Below, piece after piece: positions 49,201-59,788 of a stretch of 64,000 nucleotides of DNA. The stretch comes from Mycolicibacterium chitae (lineage in GTDB: Bacteria > Actinomycetota > Actinomycetes > Mycobacteriales > Mycobacteriaceae), in assembly GCF_900637205.1 (NCBI RefSeq), contig NZ_LR134355.1, positions 434,001 through 498,000 of the forward strand, given 5' to 3'. The notes under the pieces are model-generated. The model saw only the letters and a list, made by a program, of their open reading frames with translations, ran no database searches and was not told where the DNA came from. The position numbers and the translations under genes were made by a program. Every line of letters starts with the position of its first letter. Positions within the stretch are counted from its first letter, which is position 1.

Positions 49201-52200
49201 TCCCGGCGCGGTAGCCCTCCGGTGTCGTGGCGACGAGCTGACTTACCGCGAACTCGATGAGGCATCGAATCGCCTGGCGCACTGGTTGACCCACCTGGGC
49301 GCGCGACCTGGGCAGAGTGTGGGCTTGCTGTTCGGCCGCGGTATCGAAGCGGTCGTGGCGATCCTCGCGGTATTGAAGTCGGGAGCTGCCTACCTGCCGA
49401 TCGATCCGGCGTTGCCCGATGCGCGGATCGAGTTCATGCTTGGCGATGCGGCGCCGATCGCCGTAGTCACCACTTCCGCGTTGGCCGATCGGCTGGCCGG
49501 TTACGGGGTTCTGGTGGTCGATGCGGGCGATCCCCGCATCGATCACCAGCCCGCTGTCGTGCCGGCGGCGGGGCCGGGTCCCGACGACATCGCCTACCTG
49601 ATCTACACCTCGGGGACGACGGGCGTCCCGAAAGGCGTGGCCATCACGCACCGCAACGTGACCCAGCTTGTCGGATCAATGGATGCTGCGTTATCCGGCC
49701 CCGGGCGAGTGTGGACACAATGGCACTCCTACGTTTTCGATGTCTCGGTCTGGGACATCTTCGGTGCCCTTCTTCATGGCTCACGACTGGTGATCGTGCC
49801 TGAGGAGGTTGCTGTCTCGCCGGCGGAGTTCAACGCGCTGCTGCAGGCAGAAAGGGTCGACGTGCTGAGTCAGACCCCGTCGGCACTCGCCATGCTGCCC
49901 CCCGATGGACTCGACTCGACGATGGCCGTGGTCGCCGGTGAGGCGTGTCCGGAAGAACTGGTGGGCAGGTGGGGCTCAGGGCGGCCGATGATCAACGCCT
50001 ACGGACCCACCGAAACCACGGTGTACGCCACCATCAGCGCACCCCTGCAACCGGATTCGGGAGCCGTGCCCATCGGGTTCCCCGTGCCGGGATCAGCGCT
50101 GTTCGTCCTGGACAGGTGGTTGCGTCCGGTACCCATGGGCGTGGTCGGCGAACTGTACGTCGCCGGCAGCGGGGTCGGCGTCGGCTACCTGCATCGAGCG
50201 GGGCTGACCGCGTCCAGGTTCGTGGCCTGCCCGTTCGGCGGCACGGAAGTGCCCGGACATCGGATGTATCGGACCGGCGATCTGGTGAGCTGGGGCAAGG
50301 ACGGCCAGCTGCACTACCTGGGTAGAGCTGACGAACAGGTCAAGATCCGCGGCTACCGCATCGAACTCGGCGAAGTCCAGTGCGCCCTGGCCGACCTCGA
50401 AGGAGTGGCGCAGGCAGCGGTGGTTCTCCGAGAGGACCGGGCCGGCGATCCCCGATTGGTCGGCTACGTGACCGCGACAAGTCCGGGAGCAGTCGACCTT
50501 GGGGTGGCACGCGCCCGGCTTGCCGACCGACTGCCGACCTACATGGTGCCCGCGGCGATCGTGGCGCTCGACGCAATACCGTTGACGGTGAACGGCAAGC
50601 TCGACAGACGTGCCCTGCCAGCGCCGGAATACTCTGACGCTACCGGTGCCTACCGTGCTCCGAGCAACCTCACCGAGGAGATCCTCGTCGGGATCTACGC
50701 CGAGGTACTCGGCATGGACCGAGTCGGGGTCGATGACTCGTTCTTCGACCTCGGCGGCGATTCGCTGTCGGCCATGCGTTTGGTCGCCGCCATCAATTCC
50801 GGTCTCGACGCCGGACTTACCGTGCGGAGCATTTTCGATACGTCCACGGTCGCCGAACTCGCGCCTCTCATCGGAGGGAACAACCAGCGGCGTGTCCCGC
50901 TGGCTTCTACCGAGCGGCCTGAGGTTGTTCCGCTGTCCTTTGCACAGCAGAGGTTGTGGTTCCTCGATCAGCTGCAGGGGCCCTCGCCCATCTACAACAT
51001 GGCGGTGGCCTTGCGTGTGGAAGGCCCTCTGAACTCCGATGCCCTGGGCCGAGCATGGGCGGATGTCGTTGCCCGGCAGGAGGCATTGCGCACGGTGTTC
51101 ACGGCCGTGGACGGGGTGCCTCGGCAGATTGTCATCGATGCTGAGCACGCCGACTTCGGTTGGCAGATCATCGACGCCGAAGCCTGGCCCAGCCGGCAGT
51201 TGGAGACGGCCATCGCTACGGCCGCAGGCCATAGCTTCGACTTGTCGGTCGAGATTCCGTTCAAAGCAACGCTTTTTCGGACTGGCACCGAGGACCATGT
51301 TCTGGTGGCGGTGGCACACCATATCGCCGCCGATGGCGCTTCTATCGCTCCCCTGGTGGCTGATTTGGCGGTGGCGTATGCGGCTCGGTGTGGTGGGCAA
51401 GCGCCCGATTGGTTGCCGTTGCCGGTGCAGTATGCGGATTACACGTTGTGGCAGCGGGATTGGTTGGGCAGTGACTCCGACGCCGACAGCGTGATCGCGG
51501 AACAGTTGGCCTATTGGCAGCAGGCGTTGGCGGGGTTGCCGGAGCGGTTGGAGTTGCCGACGGATCGGCCGTATCCGGCGGTGGCTGATTACCGCGGTGG
51601 CAGTGTATCGGTGGCGTGGTCGGCGGACTTGCAACAACAGATCGCGCGGGTCGCTCGGGAGCACAGTGCGACCAGTTTCATGGTGGTGCAGACCGCGTTG
51701 GCGGTGCTGCTGGGTAGCGTGAGTGGCAGCGACGACGTTGCGGTCGGATTCGCCATCGCCGGCCGCAACGATCCTGCTCTCGATGAGTTGGTCGGATTCT
51801 TCGTCAACACGTTGGTGCTGCGGGTTGATCTCGGCGGTAATCCCACCGGCGCAGAATTGTTCGGCCGGGTGCGACAGACCTGCCTCGCTGCTTTCGACCA
51901 TCAGGACGTGCCGTTCGAGGCAGTGGTGGAGCGGCTCAATCCGGCACGCAGCCTGACTCACCACCCGCTGGTTCAGGTGATGCTCACGTGGCAGCGTGCT
52001 CAAAGCCGCTTCGCGCCGAGGCTCGGCGATGCGATCATCAGCCCGCTGCCGGTCGATACCCACACTGCGCGGATGGATTTGGCGTTTTCCCTCGAGGAGC
52101 GCTACACCGAGACTGGTGAGCCCGCGGGAATCGGGGGCATGGTGGAGTTCCGCACCGATGTGTTCGACATCTCCAGTGTCGAGGTTCTGGTTGAAAGACT

Positions 52201-55200
52201 CGAGCAGACGCTGCGGACGCTGACCGCCGATCCTGGTCGGCCGTTGTCCTCGGTCGGCATCGCCGACGAGGTCGAAATCGCGAGTCTGTGCACGATGGGT
52301 AACTGCACGGTCTTGCTTCAGCCGCAGGCGGAGGAGTCGGTCCCGGCGTTGTTCACTGCGCAGGCGGCGCGGCTAGACGATGCGGTGGCGATCTCATCCG
52401 GCGGCCTGCCGATGAGCTATCGCGAAGTAGACGAGTCGTCGAATCGGTTGGCACACTTTCTGATCAGCCAGGGTGTCGGTGCCGGTGACTGTGTGGTGTT
52501 GGCGTTCGGGCGGTGTGCTGAGGCGATTGTGTCGATGTTGGCGGTGCTCAAGGCCGGGGCGGTGTATTTGGCGGTTGATCCGGGGCATCCGGCTTCGCGG
52601 GTCGAGTTCATGCTGGCCGATGCCGCTCCGGTTGCGGCGCTGAGTTCGCCGGCGTTGGGTCATCTGTTGGCGGGGTCGGGGTTACCGGTGTTCGAGTACG
52701 ACGATCCGCGGGTTGGCGAGCAGTCGGTGAGTGTGTTGCCGGCACCTGATGCGGAAGATCTTGCGTATTTGATCTATACCTCGGGGACGACGGGGGTGCC
52801 GAAGGGGGTGGCGGTCAGTCACCGCAATCTGGTGCATCTGGTGGAGTCGATGCCGCCGGATCTGCCTGCGAACCGGGTGTGGACGCAGTGTCATTCGTAT
52901 GCGTTCGATTTCTCGGTGTGGGAGATCTGGGCGGCGTTGCTCGGTGGTGGGTCGTTGGTGGTGGTGCCCGAGGAGGTGGCTGCGGCGCCGCGGCAGTTCC
53001 AGGATTTGATCGTCGAGCAGGGTGTGACGGTGTTGACCCAGACTCCGTCGGCGGTGGCGGCGTTGGATCCGGCGGGGTTGGAGTCGGTGGCGGTGTTGCT
53101 CGGTGGTGAGGCGTGTCCGACCGACGTGGTGGATCGCTGGGCGCCGGGGCGGGTGTTGCTCAATGCTTATGGTCCGACGGAGGCCACGGTGTACGCCGCG
53201 ATCTCGGCGCCTTTGACGGCGGGTGCGACTGTGGTGCCGATCGGGGCGCCGGTGTCGACGGCGGCGTTGTTGGTGTTGGATCGGTGGTTGCGTCCGGTGC
53301 CGGCCGGGGTGGTCGGGGAGTTGTATGTGGCCGGGCGCGGTGTCGGGGTGGGGTATGTGCGGCGGTCGGGGTTGACGGCCTCGCGGTTCGTGGCGTGCCC
53401 GTTCGGGGGCCACGGTGCCCGGATGTATCGGACCGGGGATCTGGTGCGCTGGGGCGGCGATGGGCAGTTGCAGTATCTGGGTCGTGCTGATGATCAGGTC
53501 AAGATCCGTGGGTACCGGATCGAACTCGGCGACATCCAGGCGGCGTTGGCCAGTGTTGACGGGGTGGATCAAGCTGCGGTGATGGTGCGTGAGGATTCGC
53601 CCGGTCAGCAGCGGTTGGTCGGTTATGTCACCGAAACCGTCGCTGGCTCAGTCGATCCTGTCGTGGTGCGGGCACGATTGGCTGATCGGTTGCCGGGCTA
53701 TATGGTGCCGGCGGCGGTCGTGGTGCTCGACGGGTTGCCGTTGATGGTCAGCGGAAAACTCGACAAGCGTGCTCTGCCGGCACCGGAGTACACCGACCTG
53801 GATCGTTATCGGGCGCCGTCGAGTCCGGCCGAGGAGATCCTGGCCGAGATCTACGCCCGCATCCTGGGGTTGGACCGTGTCGGGGTCGATGCTTCGTTCT
53901 TCGACTTGGGCGGTGATTCGCTGTCGGCGATGCGTCTGATCGCCGCGATCAACAAGGCCTTCGACACCGACCTGGCCGTACGCACCCTCTTTGACGCCCC
54001 CACCATCGCCCAACTCGCACCCCGCATCGACCAAGGCGCCACCACCCACCCACCCCTGACCGTCCAACCACGCCCTGCACACATCCCACTGTCCTACGCC
54101 CAAAGCCGACTCTGGTTCCTCAACCGCTTCGAGGGCGGCGTGGCCACCTACAACGTTCCGATTGCCTTGCGCATCAACGGATCGCTAGATGTCGAGGCTC
54201 TGGATGCGGCCCTCGACGACGTGATCACACGCCACGAGTCCCTGCGCACCGTCTTCCCGGACGTCGACGGCGCGCCGTCGCAGGATGTGCTTCCCGCGCT
54301 GCCGGGCATGTGGCGGCGCAGCGGAACAGTCGTGGAGTCGACAACTGACATCGACGTGGCCGTCGAGTTGGTTGCCATGGCGGGCTACCGGTTTGACCTC
54401 TCGACCGAGATACCGATCCGGATGCGCATTTTCCAGGAGACGCCCGATCGGCACCTGGTCGCGATCGTGGTGCACCACATCGCCTTTGATGGCTGGTCGG
54501 TGGCGCCGATGGTGCGTGATATCGGTGCCGCCTACGCCGCACGATGCCGCGGACAGGCGCCCCAGTGGGCTCCGTTGCCGGTGCAGTACGCCGATTACAC
54601 GTTGTGGCAGCAGGATTGGCTGGGAGACGAAGCTGATCCCGACAGCGTGATTGCTGCGCAGTTGGGGTACTGGCGGCAAGAGCTCGCCGATCTGCCGGAG
54701 GTGGTGTCGCTGCCGGCGGATCGTCCCCGGCCACCGGTGCCCAGTTACCAGGGTGACTTGGTCGAACTGCGTATCGAACCGGCGACGTGGGCGTCGGTGA
54801 AGGCCCTGGCGGCCGCACACAACGCGACGGTGTCCATGGTGCTGCAGGCCGTGACGGCTGTCGTGCTGCAGCGCGCCGGTGCCGGTGAGGATGTCGCTCT
54901 GGGTGCGCCGATCGCGGGCAGGACCGATCCGGCGCTCGATGATCTGGTGGGGTTCTTCGTCAACACCTGGGTGCTGCGGGTGGGGGTAGGTTCCGGGCTG
55001 CGGTTCAGCGAGGTACTCGAGCAGGTGCGGCATAAGGCACTGGAGGCCTACGCGAACCAGGACGTGCCGTTTGAGCTGCTGGTGGAGCGACTCAATCCGA
55101 CACGCTCGGCGTCGCACCATCCACTGTTCCAGGTACTGATGGTGTTCCAGAACAATGTGCGGCCTGCCGGTATGGAGATGGAGGGAATCACTGTTGAACC

Positions 55201-58200
55201 CTTGGCGGCCGACACCGGGACCGCCAAGTTTGATCTGGATATCCAGCTGAGTGAGATGCCCGGTGATGCTCCGGATTCACCGGTGGCCGTGGGGACCGTG
55301 TCCTATGCCACGGACCTGTTCGACCGATCGAGCATCGAACGACTGGTCACCTGGTTAGGACGAATGCTCGAAGCCGTGTCGGCTGATTCTTCGATCATCG
55401 TCGGTGAAGTCGATCTTCTCTCCAACGGCGAGCGTGAAATGGTGCTCGAAGGTTGGTCCGGCACCAACAACCGGTCCTTTGTCGGGCACGGATCTGAAGT
55501 GTTGACCGCAGCTGTGCGTGAGCACCCAGGCACTGTGGCGGTTATCGATGGTGTTCGCGAGTTGTCCTATCGCGAGTTGGATGAGGTTTCGAATCGGTTG
55601 GCGCGGGTGTTGATTGGGGCGGGGGTCGGTCCGGAACGGGCGGTCGGTGTGGCGATGGGCCGGTGCCTGGAGTCGGTGGTCGCGTGGTGGGCGGTGCTCA
55701 AGGCCGGTGGGGTCTATGTGCCGGTTGACCGCAGCCACCCGGATGCCCGGATCGCGGCGCTGCTGGATGGGGTTGGGGCGATTTGTGTCCTGACCATGGG
55801 CGCCGACTGTGTGGGTGGGGCCGGTGAGCGTCCGGTGGTACGTCTGGATGATCTGGGTCTGGAGGGGTGGAGTGCGGCGGCGGTCTCCGATGCGGATCGG
55901 TTGGCGCCGGTGGGTGTTGATGACGGTGCCTATGTCATTTTCACGTCGGGTTCGACGGGGACGCCGAAAGGTGTTGTGGTCAGCCATTGTGGGTTGCTGG
56001 GTTGGGCTGAGGCGCAGCGCGACACCTTCGGGCTGGGTCCGCAGTCGCGGGTGTTGATGGTGTCGGCGCCGACTTTTGATGCGTCGGTGGGTGAATGGTT
56101 GATGGCGACGGCTTCGGGTGCGGCCTTGGTGGTGGCGCCGCCGGATTGCTATGCCGGGGAGGCACTGACCGGGCTGCTGCGTGAGCATCGCGTGGATGCG
56201 GCGGTGCTGACTCCCACGGTGTTAGGGACGTTGGATCGCAGTCAACTGGACCACTTGGGCACGGTGGTCGCTGTTGGGGAGGCGGTGCCGACAGCTTTGG
56301 TGGATGCGTGGGCGCCGGGTCGGTCGATGTTCAACGGTTACGGTCCCAGTGAGACGACCATCTGGGTGACCTGCGCCGAGTTGTCGCCCGGGCAACCGGT
56401 GCGCATCGGTGCTCCTCTTCCTGGGGTGACGGCGTTGGTGCTGGACGCGCGTTTGCATCCGGCGCCGGTCGGGGTGGTCGGGGAGCTGTATCTGGGTGGT
56501 CCGGCGGTGGCCCGTGGTTATGTGGGCAGGCCCGGTTTGACCGCGGAACGGTTTGTCGCCAACCCGTTCGGGGTTGCGGGTGAGCGGTTGTATCGCAGCG
56601 GTGATCTGGTGCGGTGGACTCCGCTGGGGACTCTGGAGTATCTGGGGCGCGCTGATGCGCAGATCAAGTTGCGTGGGCAGCGTATCGAATTGGGTGAGAT
56701 CGAGAACACCCTGCTGTCCTGCCCGCAGGTGGCCCGGGCCGCCGTGACCGTCCACCACAGTGAGACCGGAACCGATCATCTCATCGGTTACGTCGCGCTC
56801 GAGCACAGCAGCACCGCCGACCGAGACGCCGAGGTCGTTGATCAGTGGCAGCAGATCTACGACGAGTTGTACGACGCTGAGAGCGCATCGGAGTTCGGCG
56901 GTGACTTCCGGGGTTGGAACAGCAGCTACACCGGTGCGCCGATCCCGATGACAGACATGCGGGAATGGCAGAACGCCACACTGGAGCGGATTCGGGCTCT
57001 GGCCCCGCGGCGGGTGTTGGAGATCGGTGTCGGTTCCGGGCTCTTGCTGGCTCATCTTGCCCCGCAGTGTGAGCAGTACTGGGGCACTGACTTTTCCGCC
57101 CCCACCATTCAGTCGCTGCGGCGGGCTGTCGCGGCGCAGCCATGGGGTGAGCGGGTGCGGTTGTGGACCCAGCCCGCGCATGTCACCGGCGAGCTGCCGC
57201 GGGCGTACTTCGACACCATCATCATCAACTCGGTCGTCCAGTACTTCCCCAACGCGGCGTATCTCGCTGAGGTCCTTGACAACGCTGTCGAGTTGTTGGC
57301 ACCGGGCGGGGCGGTCTTCATCGGCGACATCCGCAATCACACTCTGCAGGGGGCGTTCCAGACCGGTGTCGCATTGGCGCGTACCGAGACCAGCGATACC
57401 GACGAGATTCGGCAGCGGGTGCAGCGTGCGGTGGTCGGTGAACCCGAACTGCTGTTGGCCCCGGAGTTCTTCACCACCTGGGCGGCTGGCAATGAGGCGG
57501 TGGGGGCGCTTGACATCCAGGTCAAGCGCGGCGATGCCGACAACGAGTTGACTCGGTATCGCTACGACGTCGCGATCCGCAAGGGACCGGTGTCGGCCTG
57601 CTCCCTGGCCGCGGTGCCGCAACGGGACTGGGCTACGTGCGCCGGGCTGTCCGGACTGCACACCGAGTTGACGGCACAACGCCCCCGCGCGGTCAGAGTG
57701 ACGGCGATCCCCCGGGCCGGGGTGATCACGAACGTGGCCCAGGAACAGGCGTTGGCGTCCGGCGCGCCCCTGGCCGACGTGCGCGCGTGCGCCGGTCCCG
57801 GGGCCTTCACCGCCGAGCAACTGCACCGGCTCGGCGAGGAGATCGGCTACCGGGTCGCGGTCACCTGGGGCGCACATCCCGGTACGGTGGACGCCGTCTT
57901 CATCGATGCGACCATTTCTGGACACGGATCGATTCTGACCGACGTCTACTCGGTTCCCACCGGAGCACGCCGACCGGCCGGCTACGCCAACGATCCGGAC
58001 ACCAACACCAAGATCAGCGCCGTACGCCAGCAGTTGGGCGAGCTGCTACCGGATTACATGGTGCCGACCCACATCATGGTCCTCAACGAATTCCCGTTGA
58101 CAACCTCCGGCAAGATCGACCGTAAAGCCCTGCCGGAACCGGTATTCGCCGCCAAGACGTTCCGGGCCGCCCAGTCGCCCACCGGTAAGACCGTCGCCGA

Positions 58201-59788
58201 CGTCTTCGCCGAAGTGCTCGGTCTCGACCAGGTGGGCCTGGACGACGACTTCTTCGCGCTCGGCGGCGACTCATTGATCGCCATCCGGGTGACCGCCCGA
58301 CTGCAGGCGGCGCTGGGCATGGACGTACCGGTGCGCTATCTGTTCGACGCGCCAACGGTGGGCGGCCTCGCCGACTACCTCGATGCTCACCGTGCGGAGG
58401 CGACCCGACCGCCGCTGCAGGTGATGCCGCGGCCCGAACACGTGCCGCTGTCGTTCGCCCAGCAGCGGTTGTGGTTCTTCGAACAGCTGCAGGGCCCCTC
58501 GCCGATCTACAACATGGCGGTGGCGCTCCGACTGAGCGGGAACCTGGACGCCGCGGCCCTCGGCCACGCCCTCGGCGATGTGGTGGGCCGGCACGAGAGT
58601 CTGCGCACGGTGTTCGTCGCGTCCGACGGGGTGCCACATCAGGTGGTGATTCCGGTCGAGGAAGCTGACTTTGGCTGGCAGGTGGTGCATGCCGACGGCT
58701 GGTTGGAGTCGCAGATGGAAGCGGCGATCGCCGCAGCCGCATGCCACTCCTTCGACCTCGCATCCGACATTCCCATGCGGGCCACCCTGTTCCGAACCGC
58801 CACCGACGAGCATCTCTTGGTAGCGGTGGTGCATCACATCGCCGGTGATGGGTGGTCGGTGACGCCGCTGGTGTCGGATCTGGCTGCTGCTTATGCGGCC
58901 AGGTCGCAAGGGCTGGGTCCACAATGGGGTCCGTTGCCCGTGCAGTATGCGGATTACACGCTGTGGCAGCGGGATTGGCTGGGTGACGAGAAGGATCCGG
59001 ACAGTGTGATATCCGGCCAGTTGGCGTACTGGGAGCAGGCGTTGGCGGGCCTGCCGGAGCGGTTGGAGCTGCCGACGGATCGGCCCTATCCGCCGGTGGC
59101 CGACTACCGCGGTGACAGTGTGGCCGTCGACTGGCCGGCGGAGTTGCAGCAGCGGGTGGGGCGGTTGGCCCGAGAACACAACGCCACCAGCTTCATGGTC
59201 ATGCAGGCAGCGCTGGCGGTGCTGCTGTCCAAACTGGGTGCCACCAACGACGTAGCGGTAGGCATCGCCACCGCCGGTCGAGGCGACCCTGCCCTCGATG
59301 AGTTGGTCGGCTTCTTCGTGAACACGTTGGTGTTGCGGGTCGACCTGACCGGTGATCCCACCGTCGGTGAGCTCCTTGGTCAGGTCCGGCAACGCAGCCT
59401 GGCCGCCTTCGAACACCAGGACGTGCCCTTTGAGATGCTGGTCGAGCGGCTGAATCCGCCGCGTAGCCTGACGCATCACCCGCTGATCCAAGTGATCCTG
59501 GCCTGGCAGAACCTGCCGTGGCAGCACGGCGGTGGCTCGGCGGGCGGGCTGAGTCTGGGGGATGTGCAGATCAGTCCACTTCCGGCCGACACCCACACCG
59601 CGCGAATGGATTTGGTGTTCTCACTGGCCGAACGCTTCGACGAAACCGGCGAGCCCGCCGGGATTGGGGGGACCGTGGAGTTTCGCACCGACGTATTCGA
59701 CGCGAGGAGCATCGAACGGCTGGCCGAGCGATTGCGACGGGTCCTCGTTGCACTGACCGCTGAGATGGGGGCTGAGGATGACCACTGA
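40193..59788 (+). CDS. Giant nonribosomal peptide synthetase, five modules plus terminal C domain, two N-methyltransferases
   Basis: 6,531 residues. ATG at 40193 is preferred over GTG 40181 because the G-run at 40182-40187 then serves as ribosome site. Domain order: C1 (HHxxxDG at 137)-A1-T1 (Ser984)-C2 (HH 1169)-A2 with embedded MT (VLEIGVGSG at 2031)-T2 (Ser2459)-C3 (HH 2646)-A3-T3 (Ser3524)-C4 (HH 3709)-A4-T4 (Ser4576)-C5 (HH 4761)-A5 with MT (5608)-T5 (Ser6027)-C6 (HH 6214). Every C domain keeps HHxxxDG, and each T has GGDS. No E or TE domain is present. C1 differs strongly from the other C domains, fitting a lipo-initiation domain. The product should be an N-acyl peptide N-methylated at residues 2 and 5. 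The stop overlaps the next gene by 11 bases. I do not recognise the compound. Confidence 0.95.
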   Translation: MQPDDGFLPATRAQLDIWLAEHAVHTGTEWQLGLFVKIEGAVERDALEWAIRRLLKETEPVRAAFVERDGQVFQKPLEYPGFELEYHNLTRCDDPEREAREMASAIQRSPMAFDGPLFRFALFQTRRDECFFFGACHHIVLDGTGIALVGQRLASLYSAAVSGASIPPSLFGSLADLIHQERDYEASADYLEDAAYWREQLAQQGGPESRWGGEPADDASHEPSASVQLDPGVLDGVEDWCKARGLPRSSVITAACALLVRGWDSEGSDVVLELPVTRRVRPESKTLPGMLSGIVPLVLRVRADATVGSFCEHVDLRIREALQHQRFPVHDLEREARSRDVGGLTNRVSVNFLPASFSLDFGGLAATASLVNVGVVGGFGLVFSSRGDQLLLSTMGGGIEFPHLETADLARRLERVLVAMVGDSSRLLSSVQVLDPVDWDRLGGFGHLEVLGRPIRAASVPELFARQVTRAPEAVAVTAEGRGWTYRELDEASNMLAHLLIECGAGPGECVAVLLERSAAAVVTILGVLKTGAGYLPIDPAHPLARVEFMVSDAAPVAAVSSSGLADRLAGCGVLTVDVGDPRIDCQPCTAVPGGPKPDDIAHIIYTSGTTGTPKGVAVTHGNVTRLFDGLDVGIELSPDQVWSQCSSLAFDYSVWEIWGALLHGGRLVVVPESVTRAPDELHALLVAEGVTVLSQTPSAVGVLADEGLEPAALMVAAEPCPAEVVDRWAPGRVMVNGYGPTETTVYATISAPLVAGPGVVPIGLPVPGAALVVLDAWLRPVPVGVVGELYVAGRGVGVGYVRRPGLTASRFVACPFGPSGLRMYRTGDLVRWAPDGQLQYLGRADEQVKIRGYRIELGEIHAVLAAADGVAQAAVIAREDQPGDKRLVGYITGSADAAQVRATMADRLPAYMVPAAIVVLDALPVTVNGKLDKRALPAPEYIGSGYRAPTTPTEEILAGIYAQVLGLQRVGVDDSFFDLGGDSLSAMRLISTINTTLDAALTVRTLFDTPTVAELAARVGEGADTRDPLVPASRPAVIPLSYAQSRLWFLNRFEGGVATYNMPTAFRIDGQLDVNALAAALDDVIARHEALRTTFPDLDGVPTQRILPAEPGLWRRGGAVVTATQEDEVDTELLELAEHRFELSNEVPIRAKVLALGPDRHVLGIVLHHIAFDGWSLAPMVRDVGLAYAARCQGQAPDWTPLPVQYVDYTLWQQNWLGEESDPNSVLTSQLGYWRRELSDLPEVVSLATDRPRPAMASYHGDEVSLRIDPQTWAGLKAVAAAHNATASMVLQAVMAVLMHRAGVGEDVALGAPIAGRMDAALDELVGFFVNTWVLRATVNPGLRFCEVLEQVRSKALEAYANQDVPFELLVERLNPSRSASHHPLFQVAMVYQNNVRPQVLLDGASVESVAVGTQTAKFDLDIQLREVPVEESTAPFALREMPGEGAGLPMCAGVVTYATDLFDRSTVERLVGWFGRVVEAVVADPAVLVGEVELQDAIEREQVVSGWSGAGMTAPVDLVPELLAAAVKADPGGAAVIDGARVWSYRELDEASNRLARWLIETGVGPERAVGVVMDRCAELVLGWWAVLKAGGVYVPVDPTHPDSRIATVLDAAGAVCVLTCGADVVAGAGERPVLRVDELDLASRSAAPITDDDRWAPLTVDNLAYVIFTSGSTGTPKGVAVSHAGLLGVAGAHRDLFGVAAGERLLMVAAPTFDASVFEWLWAVSSGAALVVAGPDSYAGEALSAVVVDHRVDAALLTPTVLATLDRERVEGRLATLVTGGEACAAELVASWAPGRRMFNAYGPTEASIWVTWSVLRAGESVGIGAPIAGVTALVLDARLGPVAVGVVGELYLAGAGLARGYVGRPDLTADRFVANPFGREGDRMYRSGDLVRWTAAGALEYLGRADAQVKLRGQRLELGEIENTLLACPHVARAAAAVHHSDTGADHLIGYIALTQESTDDHDTEVVDQWQHIYDELYDADIAEAEFGSDFRGWNSSYTGQPIPLSQMHEWRSSAVERILALRPRRVLEIGVGSGLVLSQIAPEAEEYWGTDFSAPTIHALRTAVAARPWGERVKLSAQPADDPEGLPSSYFDTIVINSVVQYFPSAGYLAEVLDTVMELLAPAGTLFVGDIRNHSLQGAFQTGVAVARNQATGAVADADEIRQRVQRAILGEAELLLAPEFFTCWASANPLAGGIAIETKRGESDNELTRYRYDVSVRRSPTPSRSLANAPRRSWTEYAGLSALSEELVAQGSEVLRVCDIPRRGVLGDVIVEQALAAGADLSEALAEAECCDQADGSVTPEQLYRLGTELGYRVAVTWGSGLGTLDAVFLLGAARDCFEPLTDLYLPPNDVRAQSTSANDPHANTKISAVRQHLTERLPDYMVPTHIVVVEEFPLTSSGKIDRKALPKPILAAKAFRAPQTPTEKTVAEVFAEILAMDRVGLDDNFFDSGGDSLIAIRVSARLQAALGVEVPVRYLFDTPTVGGLAACLETNHAVTARPPLREVSRPDAIPLSFAQQRLWFLDQLQGPSPIYNMAVALRLTGSLNAAALEEALRDVVGRHESLRTVFTTVAGQPRQRVLPVERADPGWQTVDTRGWSKERLDEEISAVSRHSFDIAREVPLRATLYRTGQDEHVLVAVVHHIAADGWSVAPLVGDLSGAYAARSMGRAPDWADLPVQYVDYTLWQQDWLGDQSDPNSVISGQLDYWEQALAGLPPRLELPTDRPYPKVADYRGASVVVDWPLGLQQRVARLAREHNATSSMVVQSALAVLLSKLSANTDVAIGIATAGRSDPALDDMVGFFVNTLVLRVDMTGDPSMTEVLGQVRRRGLTAFEHQEVPFEVLVERLNPTRSLTHHPLIQVMLTWQNLPWRSGDPVAGLKLGDVDVVPMPAETLTARMDLVFSLTERFDDAGTATGIGGTVEFRTDVFDAESVELLVRRLERVLETMTGDPLRSLSTMDLLDRSEYAQLDQIANRTALTSTVPEVSIVSLFGQQAARTPGAVALRCRGDELTYRELDEASNRLAHWLTHLGARPGQSVGLLFGRGIEAVVAILAVLKSGAAYLPIDPALPDARIEFMLGDAAPIAVVTTSALADRLAGYGVLVVDAGDPRIDHQPAVVPAAGPGPDDIAYLIYTSGTTGVPKGVAITHRNVTQLVGSMDAALSGPGRVWTQWHSYVFDVSVWDIFGALLHGSRLVIVPEEVAVSPAEFNALLQAERVDVLSQTPSALAMLPPDGLDSTMAVVAGEACPEELVGRWGSGRPMINAYGPTETTVYATISAPLQPDSGAVPIGFPVPGSALFVLDRWLRPVPMGVVGELYVAGSGVGVGYLHRAGLTASRFVACPFGGTEVPGHRMYRTGDLVSWGKDGQLHYLGRADEQVKIRGYRIELGEVQCALADLEGVAQAAVVLREDRAGDPRLVGYVTATSPGAVDLGVARARLADRLPTYMVPAAIVALDAIPLTVNGKLDRRALPAPEYSDATGAYRAPSNLTEEILVGIYAEVLGMDRVGVDDSFFDLGGDSLSAMRLVAAINSGLDAGLTVRSIFDTSTVAELAPLIGGNNQRRVPLASTERPEVVPLSFAQQRLWFLDQLQGPSPIYNMAVALRVEGPLNSDALGRAWADVVARQEALRTVFTAVDGVPRQIVIDAEHADFGWQIIDAEAWPSRQLETAIATAAGHSFDLSVEIPFKATLFRTGTEDHVLVAVAHHIAADGASIAPLVADLAVAYAARCGGQAPDWLPLPVQYADYTLWQRDWLGSDSDADSVIAEQLAYWQQALAGLPERLELPTDRPYPAVADYRGGSVSVAWSADLQQQIARVAREHSATSFMVVQTALAVLLGSVSGSDDVAVGFAIAGRNDPALDELVGFFVNTLVLRVDLGGNPTGAELFGRVRQTCLAAFDHQDVPFEAVVERLNPARSLTHHPLVQVMLTWQRAQSRFAPRLGDAIISPLPVDTHTARMDLAFSLEERYTETGEPAGIGGMVEFRTDVFDISSVEVLVERLEQTLRTLTADPGRPLSSVGIADEVEIASLCTMGNCTVLLQPQAEESVPALFTAQAARLDDAVAISSGGLPMSYREVDESSNRLAHFLISQGVGAGDCVVLAFGRCAEAIVSMLAVLKAGAVYLAVDPGHPASRVEFMLADAAPVAALSSPALGHLLAGSGLPVFEYDDPRVGEQSVSVLPAPDAEDLAYLIYTSGTTGVPKGVAVSHRNLVHLVESMPPDLPANRVWTQCHSYAFDFSVWEIWAALLGGGSLVVVPEEVAAAPRQFQDLIVEQGVTVLTQTPSAVAALDPAGLESVAVLLGGEACPTDVVDRWAPGRVLLNAYGPTEATVYAAISAPLTAGATVVPIGAPVSTAALLVLDRWLRPVPAGVVGELYVAGRGVGVGYVRRSGLTASRFVACPFGGHGARMYRTGDLVRWGGDGQLQYLGRADDQVKIRGYRIELGDIQAALASVDGVDQAAVMVREDSPGQQRLVGYVTETVAGSVDPVVVRARLADRLPGYMVPAAVVVLDGLPLMVSGKLDKRALPAPEYTDLDRYRAPSSPAEEILAEIYARILGLDRVGVDASFFDLGGDSLSAMRLIAAINKAFDTDLAVRTLFDAPTIAQLAPRIDQGATTHPPLTVQPRPAHIPLSYAQSRLWFLNRFEGGVATYNVPIALRINGSLDVEALDAALDDVITRHESLRTVFPDVDGAPSQDVLPALPGMWRRSGTVVESTTDIDVAVELVAMAGYRFDLSTEIPIRMRIFQETPDRHLVAIVVHHIAFDGWSVAPMVRDIGAAYAARCRGQAPQWAPLPVQYADYTLWQQDWLGDEADPDSVIAAQLGYWRQELADLPEVVSLPADRPRPPVPSYQGDLVELRIEPATWASVKALAAAHNATVSMVLQAVTAVVLQRAGAGEDVALGAPIAGRTDPALDDLVGFFVNTWVLRVGVGSGLRFSEVLEQVRHKALEAYANQDVPFELLVERLNPTRSASHHPLFQVLMVFQNNVRPAGMEMEGITVEPLAADTGTAKFDLDIQLSEMPGDAPDSPVAVGTVSYATDLFDRSSIERLVTWLGRMLEAVSADSSIIVGEVDLLSNGEREMVLEGWSGTNNRSFVGHGSEVLTAAVREHPGTVAVIDGVRELSYRELDEVSNRLARVLIGAGVGPERAVGVAMGRCLESVVAWWAVLKAGGVYVPVDRSHPDARIAALLDGVGAICVLTMGADCVGGAGERPVVRLDDLGLEGWSAAAVSDADRLAPVGVDDGAYVIFTSGSTGTPKGVVVSHCGLLGWAEAQRDTFGLGPQSRVLMVSAPTFDASVGEWLMATASGAALVVAPPDCYAGEALTGLLREHRVDAAVLTPTVLGTLDRSQLDHLGTVVAVGEAVPTALVDAWAPGRSMFNGYGPSETTIWVTCAELSPGQPVRIGAPLPGVTALVLDARLHPAPVGVVGELYLGGPAVARGYVGRPGLTAERFVANPFGVAGERLYRSGDLVRWTPLGTLEYLGRADAQIKLRGQRIELGEIENTLLSCPQVARAAVTVHHSETGTDHLIGYVALEHSSTADRDAEVVDQWQQIYDELYDAESASEFGGDFRGWNSSYTGAPIPMTDMREWQNATLERIRALAPRRVLEIGVGSGLLLAHLAPQCEQYWGTDFSAPTIQSLRRAVAAQPWGERVRLWTQPAHVTGELPRAYFDTIIINSVVQYFPNAAYLAEVLDNAVELLAPGGAVFIGDIRNHTLQGAFQTGVALARTETSDTDEIRQRVQRAVVGEPELLLAPEFFTTWAAGNEAVGALDIQVKRGDADNELTRYRYDVAIRKGPVSACSLAAVPQRDWATCAGLSGLHTELTAQRPRAVRVTAIPRAGVITNVAQEQALASGAPLADVRACAGPGAFTAEQLHRLGEEIGYRVAVTWGAHPGTVDAVFIDATISGHGSILTDVYSVPTGARRPAGYANDPDTNTKISAVRQQLGELLPDYMVPTHIMVLNEFPLTTSGKIDRKALPEPVFAAKTFRAAQSPTGKTVADVFAEVLGLDQVGLDDDFFALGGDSLIAIRVTARLQAALGMDVPVRYLFDAPTVGGLADYLDAHRAEATRPPLQVMPRPEHVPLSFAQQRLWFFEQLQGPSPIYNMAVALRLSGNLDAAALGHALGDVVGRHESLRTVFVASDGVPHQVVIPVEEADFGWQVVHADGWLESQMEAAIAAAACHSFDLASDIPMRATLFRTATDEHLLVAVVHHIAGDGWSVTPLVSDLAAAYAARSQGLGPQWGPLPVQYADYTLWQRDWLGDEKDPDSVISGQLAYWEQALAGLPERLELPTDRPYPPVADYRGDSVAVDWPAELQQRVGRLAREHNATSFMVMQAALAVLLSKLGATNDVAVGIATAGRGDPALDELVGFFVNTLVLRVDLTGDPTVGELLGQVRQRSLAAFEHQDVPFEMLVERLNPPRSLTHHPLIQVILAWQNLPWQHGGGSAGGLSLGDVQISPLPADTHTARMDLVFSLAERFDETGEPAGIGGTVEFRTDVFDARSIERLAERLRRVLVALTAEMGAEDDH
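43306..47690 (+). other. NRPS module 2: C2-A2(N-methyltransferase)-T2
   Basis: C2 starts [21 protein letters not shown]2 core [14 protein letters not shown]; pocket residues read D-A-F-L-V-G-A-I-W, with a hydrophobic character. After motif A8 ([15 protein letters not shown]) a roughly 400-residue SAM methyltransferase insertion runs from about 46090 ([42 protein letters not shown]) before A10 ([11 protein letters not shown] near 47398). T2 has FFDSGGDSL. Confidence 0.85.
47740..50910 (+). other. NRPS module 3: C3-A3-T3
   Basis: C3 starts [20 protein letters not shown]. The A3 pocket residues read D-V-W-S-V-A-A-V-Y from FDVSVWD, VLSQTP, VVAGEAC and [11 protein letters not shown]. The same nine residues occur in A6 of the next protein. 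T3 serine codon at 50762. Confidence 0.85.
50930..54070 (+). other. NRPS module 4: C4-A4-T4
   Basis: C4 has [10 protein letters not shown]. The A4 pocket residues read D-F-W-T-L-G-A-V-Y ([31 protein letters not shown]). The D-F-W start is shared with some threonine-type pockets, but the rest differs. T4 serine codon at 53918. Confidence 0.83.
54085..58420 (+). other. NRPS module 5: C5-A5(N-methyltransferase)-T5
   Basis: C5 closely resembles C2. The A5 pocket residues read D-A-G-V-V-V-G-I-W ([32 protein letters not shown]). The MT insertion, about 56825-57960, repeats the module 2 arrangement ([34 protein letters not shown]). T5 has FFALGGDSL. Confidence 0.85.
59767..59788. other. Junction of the two NRPS genes: G5 run and 11-base gene overlap
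   Basis: The second NRPS ATG (59778) lies inside the end of the first gene, with the stop at 59786-59788 in a different frame. A run of five G (59767-59771) stands just upstream. Loss of one G would join both frames. Confidence 0.85.
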
